A stretch of 64,000 bases of DNA from Paenibacillus oralis (GTDB taxonomy: Bacteria; Bacillota; Bacilli; Paenibacillales; Paenibacillaceae), in contig NZ_RRCN01000001.1 of the NCBI RefSeq assembly GCF_003863965.1, positions 4,608,304-4,672,303 on the forward strand, written 5' to 3'. A program made the translations under genes and the position numbers. Under the pieces are notes generated by a model, which made no database searches, was not told where the DNA came from, and saw only the letters and a program-made list of their open reading frames with translations. Shown here one piece after another: positions 8,123-16,296 of this stretch (within the stretch, counting starts at the first letter, position 1; the number at the start of each line of letters is the position of its first letter).

Positions 8123-9571
8123 TTAATTGGCTGCCGGTTTTGATGTTAAGTACTGCGGCGGGTTCACACCATCGATCAGCAAAAGGCCGTCATATTGATC
8201 GCGGGGGACCAGGCTTTCCGGGATGATGCCCCAGCTGTAAGCAAACCGGGGCTCGAACATCCAGGAGTTCCCGCGTTCCCTGCTTTGGTAACGCAAATCG
8301 ATGAACGTAAACGGCGTTTTGGCCGCGGACAGGATCGACTCGACCGAACCGGGCGCGAGCGGAAGAACGTCGTGCACGGTTTTGGTGTTGTCCGCCGTTT
8401 TGCCGCTGGACGGATACAGACCGATGGCATAGCTGTATTTTTTCATCTCGTCCGGGAGCAGTTCGCCCATCAGTTTCACTGGGTACGGTGTACCCATGAC
8501 TTCGCTGTGCGCTTTGCGGATATGGTCGTTATGCCCCCAAACGATAAATTTCTCTGTTGGATACACTTCGGTGGCCAGCCACATCAGATTATCAAGCATC
8601 GTCTTATCCCGCCATTCCATCGATTCGAAAAACGGGGCGTAGTCTCCCGTCTGCATCCCGAGGTTGGCGCGAATCGAAATTTCGGCGTATTCTTTGGCGA
8701 AACGGATGCGTTCGTTCAGGCTTCGCTCCAGCAGCACCGGGAGTTTGACGTTGTCCGGATAGCGTTCTTTCAGGGTAGCCTGCGTTTTCGCGGATTTCAA
8801 ATCTTTTAAAATATCGTTATAAACCCGGATAATTACGTTTTTGTCTTTCTTATATCCTTTCAGATCGGTGCCGTTCGAGTAATCGGACAGCTTCTGCTCC
8901 GCGTCCGCCAGACGCTCTGCCATTGCCTTGTCCTGTATCCAGCCGCCGTCCAGCAGGGGATACTGCAGCTGCATGTCGAACCCTGTTAAGGCGAGAGGCT
9001 GGTCGCTTTGTTGCGTAGCTTTGATGTAATCGAACAACGGCAGCGTCTCTTTGGACCACCAGACGCCAAAAATCGCATCCTTCATCGTCTGCTCCGCGCT
9101 TTGGGAAGCCGACTTGCCGTAGGCCAGCGAGGTGTTCGCCAGCCCGCTTTCAAAAGCGAGGACATTATATCCCATTTCTTCGTGAAGGAATTGAATTAGT
9201 CTCGTTTTGGCCAGACTAAATTCCGCCACACCGTGGGAGCTTTCCCCGAGGAAAACAATCCGTTTATCCAGCAGCAGCGGCTTTAACATGCTCAGATCTT
9301 GAAAAGCCTTGCTCCGGCCGGCGCTTGCGTCCACGGGCTGAATCGTCTCCAGCTTATAGGCATGATCGTTTGCCCACGCTTCCCAGTCCTTGATTTTAAC
9401 TTCGGCCGTGCGGGCGGGACCGGAGGCGATGACAGTACCTTGAATACTCTGGCTACTCTCGCCGGACGCGGCCTTTGTTTCCGGAATGAGCGCAGACCCC
9501 AGAAAAATCGCCGTGATTAAACCTAGGGTAAAGGCGTGTTTGAATTTGATTGCCTGTTGTTTCATAAACAT
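8123..9571 (-). CDS. secreted erythromycin esterase-like protein
   Basis: Member of the erythromycin esterase superfamily (EreA/EreB, succinoglycan biosynthesis-like hydrolases). The start is placed at 9571 because GGAGG lies 6 bp before that ATG; upstream codons belong to the preceding gene. The N-terminus MFMKQQAIKFKHAF and a hydrophobic stretch ending in PETKAASG form a signal peptide, so the enzyme acts outside the membrane. The family catalytic motif is FLGESSHGVAEF near residue 105, and a second histidine cluster is VWGHNDHIRKAHS near 340. Secretion argues against classical macrolide inactivation, which is cytoplasmic. It is the last gene of a leftward operon with an XRE regulator. Substrate unknown. 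Confidence 0.82.
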   Translation of the reverse strand: MFMKQQAIKFKHAFTLGLITAIFLGSALIPETKAASGESSQSIQGTVIASGPARTAEVKIKDWEAWANDHAYKLETIQPVDASAGRSKAFQDLSMLKPLLLDKRIVFLGESSHGVAEFSLAKTRLIQFLHEEMGYNVLAFESGLANTSLAYGKSASQSAEQTMKDAIFGVWWSKETLPLFDYIKATQQSDQPLALTGFDMQLQYPLLDGGWIQDKAMAERLADAEQKLSDYSNGTDLKGYKKDKNVIIRVYNDILKDLKSAKTQATLKERYPDNVKLPVLLERSLNERIRFAKEYAEISIRANLGMQTGDYAPFFESMEWRDKTMLDNLMWLATEVYPTEKFIVWGHNDHIRKAHSEVMGTPYPVKLMGELLPDEMKKYSYAIGLYPSSGKTADNTKTVHDVLPLAPGSVESILSAAKTPFTFIDLRYQSRERGNSWMFEPRFAYSWGIIPESLVPRDQYDGLLLIDGVNPPQYLTSKPAAN

Positions 9572-9584
9572 AATTTCCTCCATC

Positions 9585-9785
9585 CTAAGAATCCTCTTCC
9601 CAAAACAGCTCGTCAAGCGTGCGGGACAATGCCTTGCAGATGGCGATGCACAAGCTGAGGGTAGGGTTGTATTTGCCTAGCTCGATCAAGCCGATCGTTT
9701 GCCGCGACACGCCTACGATCTTGGCCAGCTCTTCCTGGGACAGGTCTTTTTCGACCCGGGCCATTTTCAACCTGATATTTTTCAT
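9585..9785 (-). CDS. small XRE-family helix-turn-helix regulator
   Basis: A 66-residue protein that is almost entirely one Cro/C1-type DNA-binding domain, with SQEELAKIVGVSRQTIGLIE (about residues 16-35) as the recognition helix-turn-helix and GKYNPTLSLCIAICKAL following. This size class (YgzD/YozG-like) commonly sits beside a small multi-helix membrane protein, as here with the upstream DUF6773-like gene. An AGGTGA ribosome site precedes the ATG. The stop is 13 bp before the esterase-like gene. It probably represses its own operon; the two 20-bp repeats in the promoter are the obvious target. Confidence 0.88.
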   Translation of the reverse strand: MKNIRLKMARVEKDLSQEELAKIVGVSRQTIGLIELGKYNPTLSLCIAICKALSRTLDELFWEEDS

Positions 9786-9823
9786 GCAAAATCACCTGTC
9801 TTTCTTTCTTCCCTTCCCGCCGG

Positions 9824-10324
9824 TTACTCCTGGTCATTTTGCGATGCTCTGCGGCTCAGCTTGTTGGCCATAAAATGCATCAGCGTCAAGCCTCCGGCAA
9901 AAAGCGGAATATACAGGCCGAGCGAAACCAAAAATACCAGCGCAAAGTATTTCAGATAAGTGCTCTCATCACCGTATAGGACGGCGCTCCGGATGCCAAA
10001 CAGCAGCGCCAGCGTGAGCCCGATGGCGAGCCCCGTATATAAGGTGCGTTTGCCGTAGGAACGTTTGCTGCTTTGTTCGTAAACTTCGACCTCATCCGAA
10101 TAAATGCCGAGCGCGATGCTGCGGATACCGTAATACAAGCCGCCCGCCAGCAGGATGATGACTTCGAGCAGCATGGATGGTTGTCCGTCTAACACAAAGG
10201 TCTTCAGAAATACAGAGACGCTGCAAATGATCGCGATCAGCACGTAAATTTCCTTATAGATCCGGTTTTTCAACTGCTCAATGCGTTCGTCGCGCACCGC
10301 GCCTTTTTTGTCGAACCATTTCAT
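9824..10324 (-). CDS. DUF6773-like four-helix membrane protein
   Basis: A 166-residue protein beginning MKWFDKKGAVRDERIEQLKN, a charged cytoplasmic N-terminus, followed by four predicted membrane helices (about residues 28-48, 53-72, 94-113 and 125-150). This architecture and the first-gene position before a 66-residue XRE regulator match the DUF6773 group of Firmicutes; function is unknown. The ribosome site AAAGGAGA is 7 bp before the ATG. It is the first gene of the leftward operon. Confidence 0.65.
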   Translation of the reverse strand: MKWFDKKGAVRDERIEQLKNRIYKEIYVLIAIICSVSVFLKTFVLDGQPSMLLEVIILLAGGLYYGIRSIALGIYSDEVEVYEQSSKRSYGKRTLYTGLAIGLTLALLFGIRSAVLYGDESTYLKYFALVFLVSLGLYIPLFAGGLTLMHFMANKLSRRASQNDQE

Positions 10325-10356
10325 TGTGATGTCTCCTTTCAGATTTGCTTATCCAT

Positions 10357-10386
10357 AGTATAAAATATATATCGGACATTTTGCAA
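10357..10386 (-). promoter_or_regulatory. sigma-A promoter of the DUF6773/XRE/esterase operon
   Basis: On the minus strand TTGCAA (10381-10386) and TATACT (10357-10362) are separated by 18 bp, 33 bp before the first start codon. The element overlaps the two direct repeats described separately. Confidence 0.6.
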
Positions 10387-10405
10387 TATATATATGTCAT
10401 TTTGC
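10365..10405. repeat. paired 20-bp direct repeat, candidate operator of the XRE regulator
   Basis: Two copies, 10365-10384 and 10386-10405, match at 17 of 20 positions, each an ATATATAT tract followed by a CATTTTGC core. Start-to-start distance is 21 bp, two helical turns. They cover the -35 region and spacer of the leftward promoter, as expected for an autorepressor. Confidence 0.5.
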
Positions 10406-10441
10406 TAATGAAACTATCGTCCGGCAGATTCGGCATTCATC

Positions 10442-10472
10442 GTGTTTTTTCCGTTTGATTCGGAAAAAACAC
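10442..10472 (+). promoter_or_regulatory. perfect 12-bp inverted repeat upstream of the PTS promoter
   Basis: GTGTTTTTTCCG (10442-10453) and CGGAAAAAACAC (10461-10472) form a perfect inverted repeat with a 7-base spacer. It ends 3 bp before the -35 element of the PTS promoter, the position expected for a class II activator. The PRD-type regulator at the end of the same operon is the likely binder (inference). Confidence 0.6.
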
Positions 10473-10475
10473 AAA

Positions 10476-10503
10476 TTGAATGCGCTACCAAAGCTAATAT
10501 AAT
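10476..10503 (+). promoter_or_regulatory. sigma-A promoter of the PTS-sulfatase operon
   Basis: TTGAAT (10476-10481), a 16-bp spacer and a perfect TATAAT (10498-10503). The start point would be near 10510, leaving a leader of about 150 nt that contains both copies of the 56-nt element. Confidence 0.65.
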
Positions 10504-10524
10504 TGAACTATAGCAACATAAGCT

Positions 10525-10643
10525 TATGCTTCCGAAGCGAGTTTTGCTCGAAGCTCATTCAGGAAGTAACGCTCACAAAATTAAGCCTATGCTTCCGAAG
10601 CGAGTTTTGTACGGAGTCGATTCAGGAAGTAACGCTCACAAAA
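10525..10643 (+). repeat. tandem 56-nt leader element upstream of the PTS gene
   Basis: Two copies (10525-10580 and 10588-10643) begin TATGCTTCCGAAGCGAGTTT and end TTCAGGAAGTAACGCTCACA plus AAA. Only about 10 central bases differ. The second copy ends directly before the TTTAAGGAGGG ribosome site of the EIIC gene. Within each copy AGTTTTG can pair with CAAAA(C/T)T at the end of the copy, and a short GCTTC/GAAGC hairpin opens it. It is probably a transcribed leader structure; function unknown. Confidence 0.75.
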
Positions 10644-10661
10644 CTTTAAGGAGGGTCTGCA

Positions 10662-11999
10662 ATGTTCGACAGAATGTTGGAACGAATTGAGGGAATCATG
10701 GCACCGGTTGCGGACTGGGCGTCAAACAACCGCTATTTGCGCTCGCTCATGACGGCCATTTTATCCACGCTTACACTTACGATCGTCGGAGCGATCGCCG
10801 TTCTTATCGGCAAGCCCCCCATCCCGCAAGTCGTCATGGACGCATCCGGGTTCATTCCGTCTCTGCTTCAGGGCTGGGCGGCGTGGGGGGAACAAAATGC
10901 CTGGATTCGCGGCATCAACGATATTTCCACCGGCATCATTGGCATCGCTTTCACGTTGGCCTTTACCTTCAATCTTGCCCGGTACTACAAATTAAATGAA
11001 ACGGGAGCCACCATCATCAGTGCGATGATTTATTTCATGCTCGTAGGTCAACCGCATACGGTGATGGTGAATGATGCCCCAACGCTCCAGGTGGCGATGT
11101 CGGCGTTCGGCGCGCACGGTATTTTTTCGGGAATTGTGATCACAATCATTACCGTCGAGCTGATTCGCTTCTTTCAAACGAAAAATATCGGGTTCCGTTT
11201 TCCCGCTTCTGTCCCGAATTACGTACAAACGTCATTCAACGCCATTCTTCCCGGGATTGCGGCGGTCGCCACGTTCGCGGGTCTGGACAAGCTTTTGCTC
11301 GCCTTGACGGGCTCTCATTTGTCTGAGCTGGTGACCAGCTTGTTCGGACCGCTCGTGCATAACTTTGACAACGTATATATGGTCGGGTTCTTCATGGTGC
11401 TGATCAATTTGTTCTGGTTTCTGGGCATTCACGGCGGAAGCATTGTCATGCCGATCATATTGCCGATCGAAATCCAAAATATCGTTTCCAACCTGAACAA
11501 TTATTCGGCGGGTCTGCCGTACGACAAGGTGTTTACGACGCCCGTTCATTTCGGCTTCATCGCGATCGGCGGCGCCGGGGTGTTTGCTTTGGCCCTGCTG
11601 AACACCCGCAGCAAATCCAAAGGGCTTCGCCAGGTCGGAAAGCTCGGCATTTTGCCAGCCATATTCAATATCAGCGAGCCGACGATGTTCGGTACGCCGA
11701 TCCCGCTGAATACGAAACTGTTTATCCCGTTCCTGCTCGTGCCTGCGGTCAATACGGTGATTACCTATGCGGCTTTTCACTGGTTCGATATGCTTAACGC
11801 ACCGATCCTGAACGTGCCGGCGCAAACGCCGGTGATCCTGATCGCCATGGCCGGGTCGGCTTCGGTGAAGGCGGGTTTGGTGGCGCTCTTTATCATTCTG
11901 GTGGATGTGGTCATCTATTATCCGTTTTACAAACGCCTCGAGAGCAAAATGGTGGCCGAGGAACAGGAAGAAGAACGCCTACATCTTAAATCTGAATAA
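10662..11999 (+). CDS. PTS EIIC component, lactose/cellobiose (CelB-like) class
   Basis: Membrane channel of a phosphotransferase system that imports and phosphorylates a disaccharide or short oligosaccharide. The 445-residue protein has about ten hydrophobic helices. Signatures of the Lac family include the loop FWFLGIHGGSIVMPIILPI near residue 250 and the NISEPTMFGTPIPLN motif near 338 with its conserved Glu, which contact the sugar. The ribosome site AAGGAGGG lies 7 bp before the ATG. EIIA and EIIB follow as separate genes, the usual arrangement in this family. The sulfatase downstream suggests a sulfated substrate. Confidence 0.9.
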   Translation: MFDRMLERIEGIMAPVADWASNNRYLRSLMTAILSTLTLTIVGAIAVLIGKPPIPQVVMDASGFIPSLLQGWAAWGEQNAWIRGINDISTGIIGIAFTLAFTFNLARYYKLNETGATIISAMIYFMLVGQPHTVMVNDAPTLQVAMSAFGAHGIFSGIVITIITVELIRFFQTKNIGFRFPASVPNYVQTSFNAILPGIAAVATFAGLDKLLLALTGSHLSELVTSLFGPLVHNFDNVYMVGFFMVLINLFWFLGIHGGSIVMPIILPIEIQNIVSNLNNYSAGLPYDKVFTTPVHFGFIAIGGAGVFALALLNTRSKSKGLRQVGKLGILPAIFNISEPTMFGTPIPLNTKLFIPFLLVPAVNTVITYAAFHWFDMLNAPILNVPAQTPVILIAMAGSASVKAGLVALFIILVDVVIYYPFYKRLESKMVAEEQEEERLHLKSE

Positions 12000-12006
12000 A
12001 GGATGA

Positions 12007-12324
12007 ATGGGAATGGAGACTAATCAGGAATTCAATCTGGAACAAATTTGCATGGAAATGATCTCATCGAGCGGGACGGCCCGGGGACTTCTCCTGGAAG
12101 CGATGGACTATGTCAAGCCAAAAAATGAAGAGAAAATAAGGGAACTGTTCGAGGAGGCCAACTCCTTGCTGCGCCGGGCGCACCGCAGTCAAACCTCGCT
12201 GATGACCGGCGAGTCCAATGGGCAAAAGGTCGAGATGTCCGTATTGGTGGTTCATGCCCAAGACCATTTGATGACGACTCTGACGATTCGCGATTTGGTT
12301 GAAAAATTAACGGAGGTGCTTTAA
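12007..12324 (+). CDS. PTS EIIA component, lactose/cellobiose class
   Basis: Cytoplasmic phosphocarrier passing phosphate from HPr to EIIB. The protein has 105 residues, typical for EIIA-Lac, an all-helical trimer. The phosphorylation site is the first His of VVHAQDHLMT (about residue 83), with the conserved Asp three residues on that binds the structural metal ion. Two in-frame ATGs exist; AAAGGATGA suits the second (12013) better by spacing, so the first two residues may not be translated. It lies 7 bp after EIIC, and EIIB begins directly after its stop. Confidence 0.9.
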   Translation: MGMETNQEFNLEQICMEMISSSGTARGLLLEAMDYVKPKNEEKIRELFEEANSLLRRAHRSQTSLMTGESNGQKVEMSVLVVHAQDHLMTTLTIRDLVEKLTEVL

Positions 12325-12630
12325 ATGAATATTTTGTTGGTTTGCGCAGGAGGAATTTCCACCAGTATTTTGGAGAAAAGCATACGCGACGCATTTGGCC
12401 CGGAGCGGGCGGACTGGAAAGTAGAAGCGCATCCGGTGGATCAGCTGGAAGCTTTAATCGATGATTTTGACGTTGTGCTGCTTGGCCCGCAGATCCGCCA
12501 TAAGCTGCGCTCGGTGGAAAAAACGTGCGCGGCCAAAGGCAAGCCGTGCGAGGTGATCGACAGCCGCGACTACGCTCTGTCCAAAGGGGATAAGGTGCTT
12601 AAGCGGGCGATGGAACTGATGCGAGTGTAA
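12325..12630 (+). CDS. PTS EIIB component, lactose/cellobiose class
   Basis: Cytoplasmic phosphocarrier that phosphorylates the incoming sugar at EIIC. The 101-residue protein has the P-loop CAGGISTS with the phosphorylated Cys at position 7, as in EIIB-Cel. The family stretch DVVLLGPQIRHKL follows near residue 48. The ATG immediately follows the EIIA stop, and the ribosome site GGAGGT is inside the EIIA end, so the two are tightly coupled. Confidence 0.92.
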   Translation: MNILLVCAGGISTSILEKSIRDAFGPERADWKVEAHPVDQLEALIDDFDVVLLGPQIRHKLRSVEKTCAAKGKPCEVIDSRDYALSKGDKVLKRAMELMRV

Positions 12631-12685
12631 CTTTTAGAGGTTTTGAACACGCAATTTTATAGAGCAAAGGAGGGGAAAAGTCCAA

Positions 12686-14188
12686 GTGGTGAAACAAGCC
12701 GGAGGTGCAGCTTCACCGCTTGGATTGCCTATGCCGAAGAAACCGAATATTGTCATGGTCGTCGCCGACCAATGGAGAGCCGATTCCATCGGCTACACCG
12801 GCTGCGCAGCGGCCGTCACGCCCAACCTGAACGAGCTGGCCAAGGAAGGGGTCAGCTTCTCCAATGCGTATTGCCAGCTTCCGGTCTGCGTTCCGAGCCG
12901 CTGCTCGTTTCTGTCCGGGTGGTATCCGCATACGCGGGGATTCCGCACGATGCATCATTTAATGGGGCCGGAAGAGGCCAATATTTTGCGGACGCTGAAA
13001 CAAGGCGGTTATCATGTGTACTGGGGCGGAAGGAATGATTTCCTGCGTGCCGATGCGGACGCCTTCGACTATTGTTCGACCAGGGACGACCGGTACAGAG
13101 CTTTTTTTCAAGAAATGAGGGAACGGAAAGCGAAACAGCAAGCATCGGCGGCCGAGCCGGAGCCCAGCTCCAAGGAATACGATTATTCCCACTTCCGCGG
13201 GGTGATTAAGGACGACAAGCGGATCGACCGGGAGCAAATTGAACATGCGATTGAATTTGTGGAGGGTTATGAACAGGAGGAGCCGTTTTGCCTCTATCTG
13301 GCGCTGGCGCTGCCGCATCCCCCGTACGCTGTAACCCGGGAGTGGTACGACCGGATCGACGGGGAGAAGGTACCGGCCCCCGTTCGTCTCACCGAAGCGG
13401 AATGGGCCAAGAAACCGGCGATTTTGCGGGGCATCCGCCGCAACCAGAAGCTGTACGAATGGTCCGACGAGCGTTTGCAGGAAATGAAGCGGGTATACTA
13501 CGCGATGGGAACGGAGCTGGACGCTTATATCGGACGGCTGTTGGATACGCTTAAAGCGAAAGGTGTTTATGACGACACGATCGTCATTTTCTTCAGCGAT
13601 CACGGCGATTATACGGGCGATTACGAAATTGCCGAGAAAAACCAAAATACGTTTGAGGATATGCTGACCCGGGTCCCCTTGATCATCAAGCCGCCGGCAA
13701 GCATGGAGGTTAAACCGCGCACTACCTCCGCGCTGACCGAACTGATCGACATCCAGGCCACCTTGCTGGATTTACTGGAAATTACACCGGACTATACCCA
13801 TTTCGGCAAGTCGCTGCGCCGTGTGCTGGAAGGGGAGGATGAGCTGCGGGACGTCGTGTTTGCCGAAGGCGGGCGCCTTGAGGGGGAAAACCATTGCATG
13901 GACGCCGGGCACGCGCCGAGCAATGAATATTGGGCCAGAACGGTAGAGCAGGAGCAGCTGCCCCAGCACACCAAAGCGATGATGATTCGCGACCGGAAAT
14001 ATAAATACGTCTACCGGCATTACGAGCAGGACGAGTTCTACGATATGGAGCAGGACCCTTACGAACGGAACAACTTGATCGATGACCCGGCATACGCGCC
14101 GCTGGTCGCCAAGTTTAAAGAACGGATGCTTAAGTTTTTTTTCGAAACGGGGGATGTCGTTCCTCACCGGTATGACCAGAGGACTTGA
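12686..14188 (+). CDS. cytosolic type I sulfatase in a PTS operon
   Basis: Hydrolyses a sulfate ester, probably on a sugar brought in by the adjacent PTS. The 500-residue protein has the formylglycine motif CVPSR (Cys near residue 68, inside PVCVPSRCSFLSGWYPHTRG), which must be converted to formylglycine by a separate maturase. The calcium-binding Asp is in VVADQWRAD, with a second metal site in FFSDHGDYTGDY near residue 308. No signal peptide is present, so it acts in the cytoplasm. A GTG start with AAAGGAGGGG 10 bp upstream is used. No maturase gene is in the window. Confidence 0.9.
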   Translation: MVKQAGGAASPLGLPMPKKPNIVMVVADQWRADSIGYTGCAAAVTPNLNELAKEGVSFSNAYCQLPVCVPSRCSFLSGWYPHTRGFRTMHHLMGPEEANILRTLKQGGYHVYWGGRNDFLRADADAFDYCSTRDDRYRAFFQEMRERKAKQQASAAEPEPSSKEYDYSHFRGVIKDDKRIDREQIEHAIEFVEGYEQEEPFCLYLALALPHPPYAVTREWYDRIDGEKVPAPVRLTEAEWAKKPAILRGIRRNQKLYEWSDERLQEMKRVYYAMGTELDAYIGRLLDTLKAKGVYDDTIVIFFSDHGDYTGDYEIAEKNQNTFEDMLTRVPLIIKPPASMEVKPRTTSALTELIDIQATLLDLLEITPDYTHFGKSLRRVLEGEDELRDVVFAEGGRLEGENHCMDAGHAPSNEYWARTVEQEQLPQHTKAMMIRDRKYKYVYRHYEQDEFYDMEQDPYERNNLIDDPAYAPLVAKFKERMLKFFFETGDVVPHRYDQRT

Positions 14189-14217
14189 TAAATGATCGAC
14201 ACGTAAGGATGATCCAG

Positions 14218-16074
14218 GTGAACTTAACCGAAAAAGAAACGAACCTCTTAAAGCTGTTTCTGGATAACGAGCAGCCGCTGGCGCTCAAACAACTGATGCT
14301 CAGTTTAGACGTCAGCGACAAAACGCTGCGCAGCATGGTCAGGAAAATCAACGTATCCCTGCGGCAGTTTGCGGCGGAAATCGAATTAATACGCGGCAGA
14401 GGATACGTGCTCGAAGGCGGAGACAAACCGGCGATCAAGCGGGCTGCCGAGGAGGCCGGAGCCTCGGAGCAAGCGCTGGCGGTTCAGGTGTTCCGCTTGA
14501 TGATCGATCTGCCGGGTTATGTGACGATGGAGAACATCAGCGAGCGTTTCTACATCAGCAAAAGCAAGCTGAACGGCGTGCTCGGCAAAATGAAGGAGCA
14601 GATGAAGCCGTTTGGTCTCACACTTAAGGCTAAGCCGCACCACGGTATGAGAATCGCCGGGGAGGAGTTGGGCAAAAGGCTGGCGATCGCTTCGCTGCTG
14701 CATGAGGATCAGTATCTGCGGCCGTGTGAATTTCAAGCCGTCGAACGCATCGTAGTTGGCGAATTTCAAGCCCGCAGCATCCGGTGTTCGGATATCGTGC
14801 TGGAAAATTTGATTTTTCATATCAAAATCATGCTTAGACGCTGCGCCATTGGCCATGTCATCCTGCTGGAGAGGAGCGGCGGGTATGAGGACAACCCCGA
14901 CTTTCACCTGACGGACGCCATTCTCGGCGGGTTGGAGCGGGAGCTGAAGCTAACGCTTCCGGTCTCCGAGAAAACGTACCTGTACTCGTATCTGATCGGC
15001 CAGATCAGTTCGATCAAACAGGACACGTTAAAGGACACGCGGGTGAAAATCGAGATGATCATCGACGCGTTTCTGCAAAAGATCGAGCAGGTTTACGATG
15101 TGTCGTTATGGGATGACAGCCGGCTGCGCAGCGGGCTGGTGTTCCATTTGGAGCCTTTGATCGGCCGCCTGCACAACGACGTGCATTTGAAAAATCCGAT
15201 TCTGCGGGAGATCAAGCAGCAGTTTCCGTTTGCCTTTAACCTGGCCGTGCTGCTGGCCGAAGAAATTCAGCGGATTTACCAGAAGAAGCTGATCGACGAC
15301 GATATCGCTTACCTGACGATGCATATTGGTCTGGCGCTCGAGCGGGACGTCCAGCGGGGCAATATCCACTTTGACCGGATCGCCATCGTCTGCACGACGG
15401 GCCAGGGAACGGCGGAGCTGCTCAAGTTCAAAATCGAGCATACGTTTCCGAACGCCCATTATGTCAAGACGTTTTCGCTGTTTAACAAAGAGGAGGTGGT
15501 GAAATTTGTCCCCGATATCGTCTTTTCCACCGTACCGGTGGAGATCGGCGGCATTCCGGTGGAGATTATCAGCCCCTTTTTTACCGATGAAGATAAAGCG
15601 AAGCTTACGGTTTACCAGAAGCGGAGGGAAAAAGAGCGGCTGATCGGGCGGTATTTTTCCGAGGATTTGTTTTATGGGGCGCTATCCGCCGGGACGAAGC
15701 ATGAGGCGATCCATAAAATGTGCGCCCGCATCGCCGAAACCGGCATTACCCCGCCCGATTTCGAGGAACTGTGCCTGATCCGCGAAAATTTGGGCAGCAC
15801 CGCTTTTGGCAATTTGATCGCGCTCGTTCATCCGATCGAGCTGTGCTCGGCGGTCACCAAAGTCGGCGTGGGCATCCTGAAGAAACAGATCGACTGGGAA
15901 GGCGTCCCGGTGAAGGTCGTCTTCGTGATCGCCCAGGCCAAAAGCAGCGAGGCGAGGGATTTGCTGCTGCTGATCCAGGAAATCGTCCACGACTCGTCCC
16001 TGATGATCCGGCTTTGCGAGGCGGAGTCGTTTGGGGAGTTCAAGCGGATTTTGCTTAAGGACGCGGGGAGGTAA
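14218..16074 (+). CDS. PRD-type transcriptional activator with EIIB- and EIIA-like domains (LicR/MtlR class)
   Basis: Phosphorylation-controlled activator of PTS operons. Domains in order: N-terminal winged helix (residues 1-60, LALKQLMLSLDVSDKTLRSM), a second HTH-like segment near 105, two PTS regulation domains (about 170-380), an EIIB-like domain (IAIVCTTGQGTAELLKFKIE near 395, retaining the P-loop Cys), and an EIIA-fructose-type domain (about 480-618) with the candidate His in NLIALVHPIE. The GTG at 14218 is chosen because AAGGATGA is 5 bp upstream; a TTG at 14185 overlapping the sulfatase stop is the alternative. It likely activates this operon from the inverted repeat at 10442. Confidence 0.88.
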   Translation: MNLTEKETNLLKLFLDNEQPLALKQLMLSLDVSDKTLRSMVRKINVSLRQFAAEIELIRGRGYVLEGGDKPAIKRAAEEAGASEQALAVQVFRLMIDLPGYVTMENISERFYISKSKLNGVLGKMKEQMKPFGLTLKAKPHHGMRIAGEELGKRLAIASLLHEDQYLRPCEFQAVERIVVGEFQARSIRCSDIVLENLIFHIKIMLRRCAIGHVILLERSGGYEDNPDFHLTDAILGGLERELKLTLPVSEKTYLYSYLIGQISSIKQDTLKDTRVKIEMIIDAFLQKIEQVYDVSLWDDSRLRSGLVFHLEPLIGRLHNDVHLKNPILREIKQQFPFAFNLAVLLAEEIQRIYQKKLIDDDIAYLTMHIGLALERDVQRGNIHFDRIAIVCTTGQGTAELLKFKIEHTFPNAHYVKTFSLFNKEEVVKFVPDIVFSTVPVEIGGIPVEIISPFFTDEDKAKLTVYQKRREKERLIGRYFSEDLFYGALSAGTKHEAIHKMCARIAETGITPPDFEELCLIRENLGSTAFGNLIALVHPIELCSAVTKVGVGILKKQIDWEGVPVKVVFVIAQAKSSEARDLLLLIQEIVHDSSLMIRLCEAESFGEFKRILLKDAGR

Positions 16075-16112
16075 GCTAAAGGACATTTGGGGCGTCGGCG
16101 TATTAATTTAAG

Positions 16113-16196
16113 GCAACATCACGGGGCGAAATTCCGCTGTACATGACGCCGGGGCAAATTTATATTTGGGTGGGCAAAGATGGCGATAAGCCTTGA
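16113..16196 (+). pseudogene. possible gene remnant downstream of the PTS operon
   Basis: A 27-codon stretch reads protein-like (ending LYMTPGQIYIWVGKDGDKP then TGA) but has no start or ribosome site, and an in-frame stop lies just upstream at 16104. It may be the tail of a deleted gene. Evidence is only the character of the residues. Confidence 0.2.
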
Positions 16197-16200
16197 GGGT

Positions 16201-16240
16201 GAGGCCGGACGGGGGTTCCCGTTCCCGGCCTTTAAGTTTA
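16201..16240 (+). terminator. terminator after the PTS operon
   Basis: GAGGCCGGACGGGGG pairs with CCCGTTCCCGGCCT (one bulged base) over a short loop, followed by TTTAAGTTT. The T-run is interrupted, so strength is uncertain. Confidence 0.6.
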
Positions 16241-16296
16241 TCTTGGAAATCTAACGGTTGTACCAGCCGCTATTTTGCCAAAAAAGGCTGTTCTAG

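Noticed and set aside
8123-9571. Macrolide resistance determinant
   Set aside because: The erythromycin-esterase family includes many non-resistance enzymes, and this one has a signal peptide, so I call only the family.
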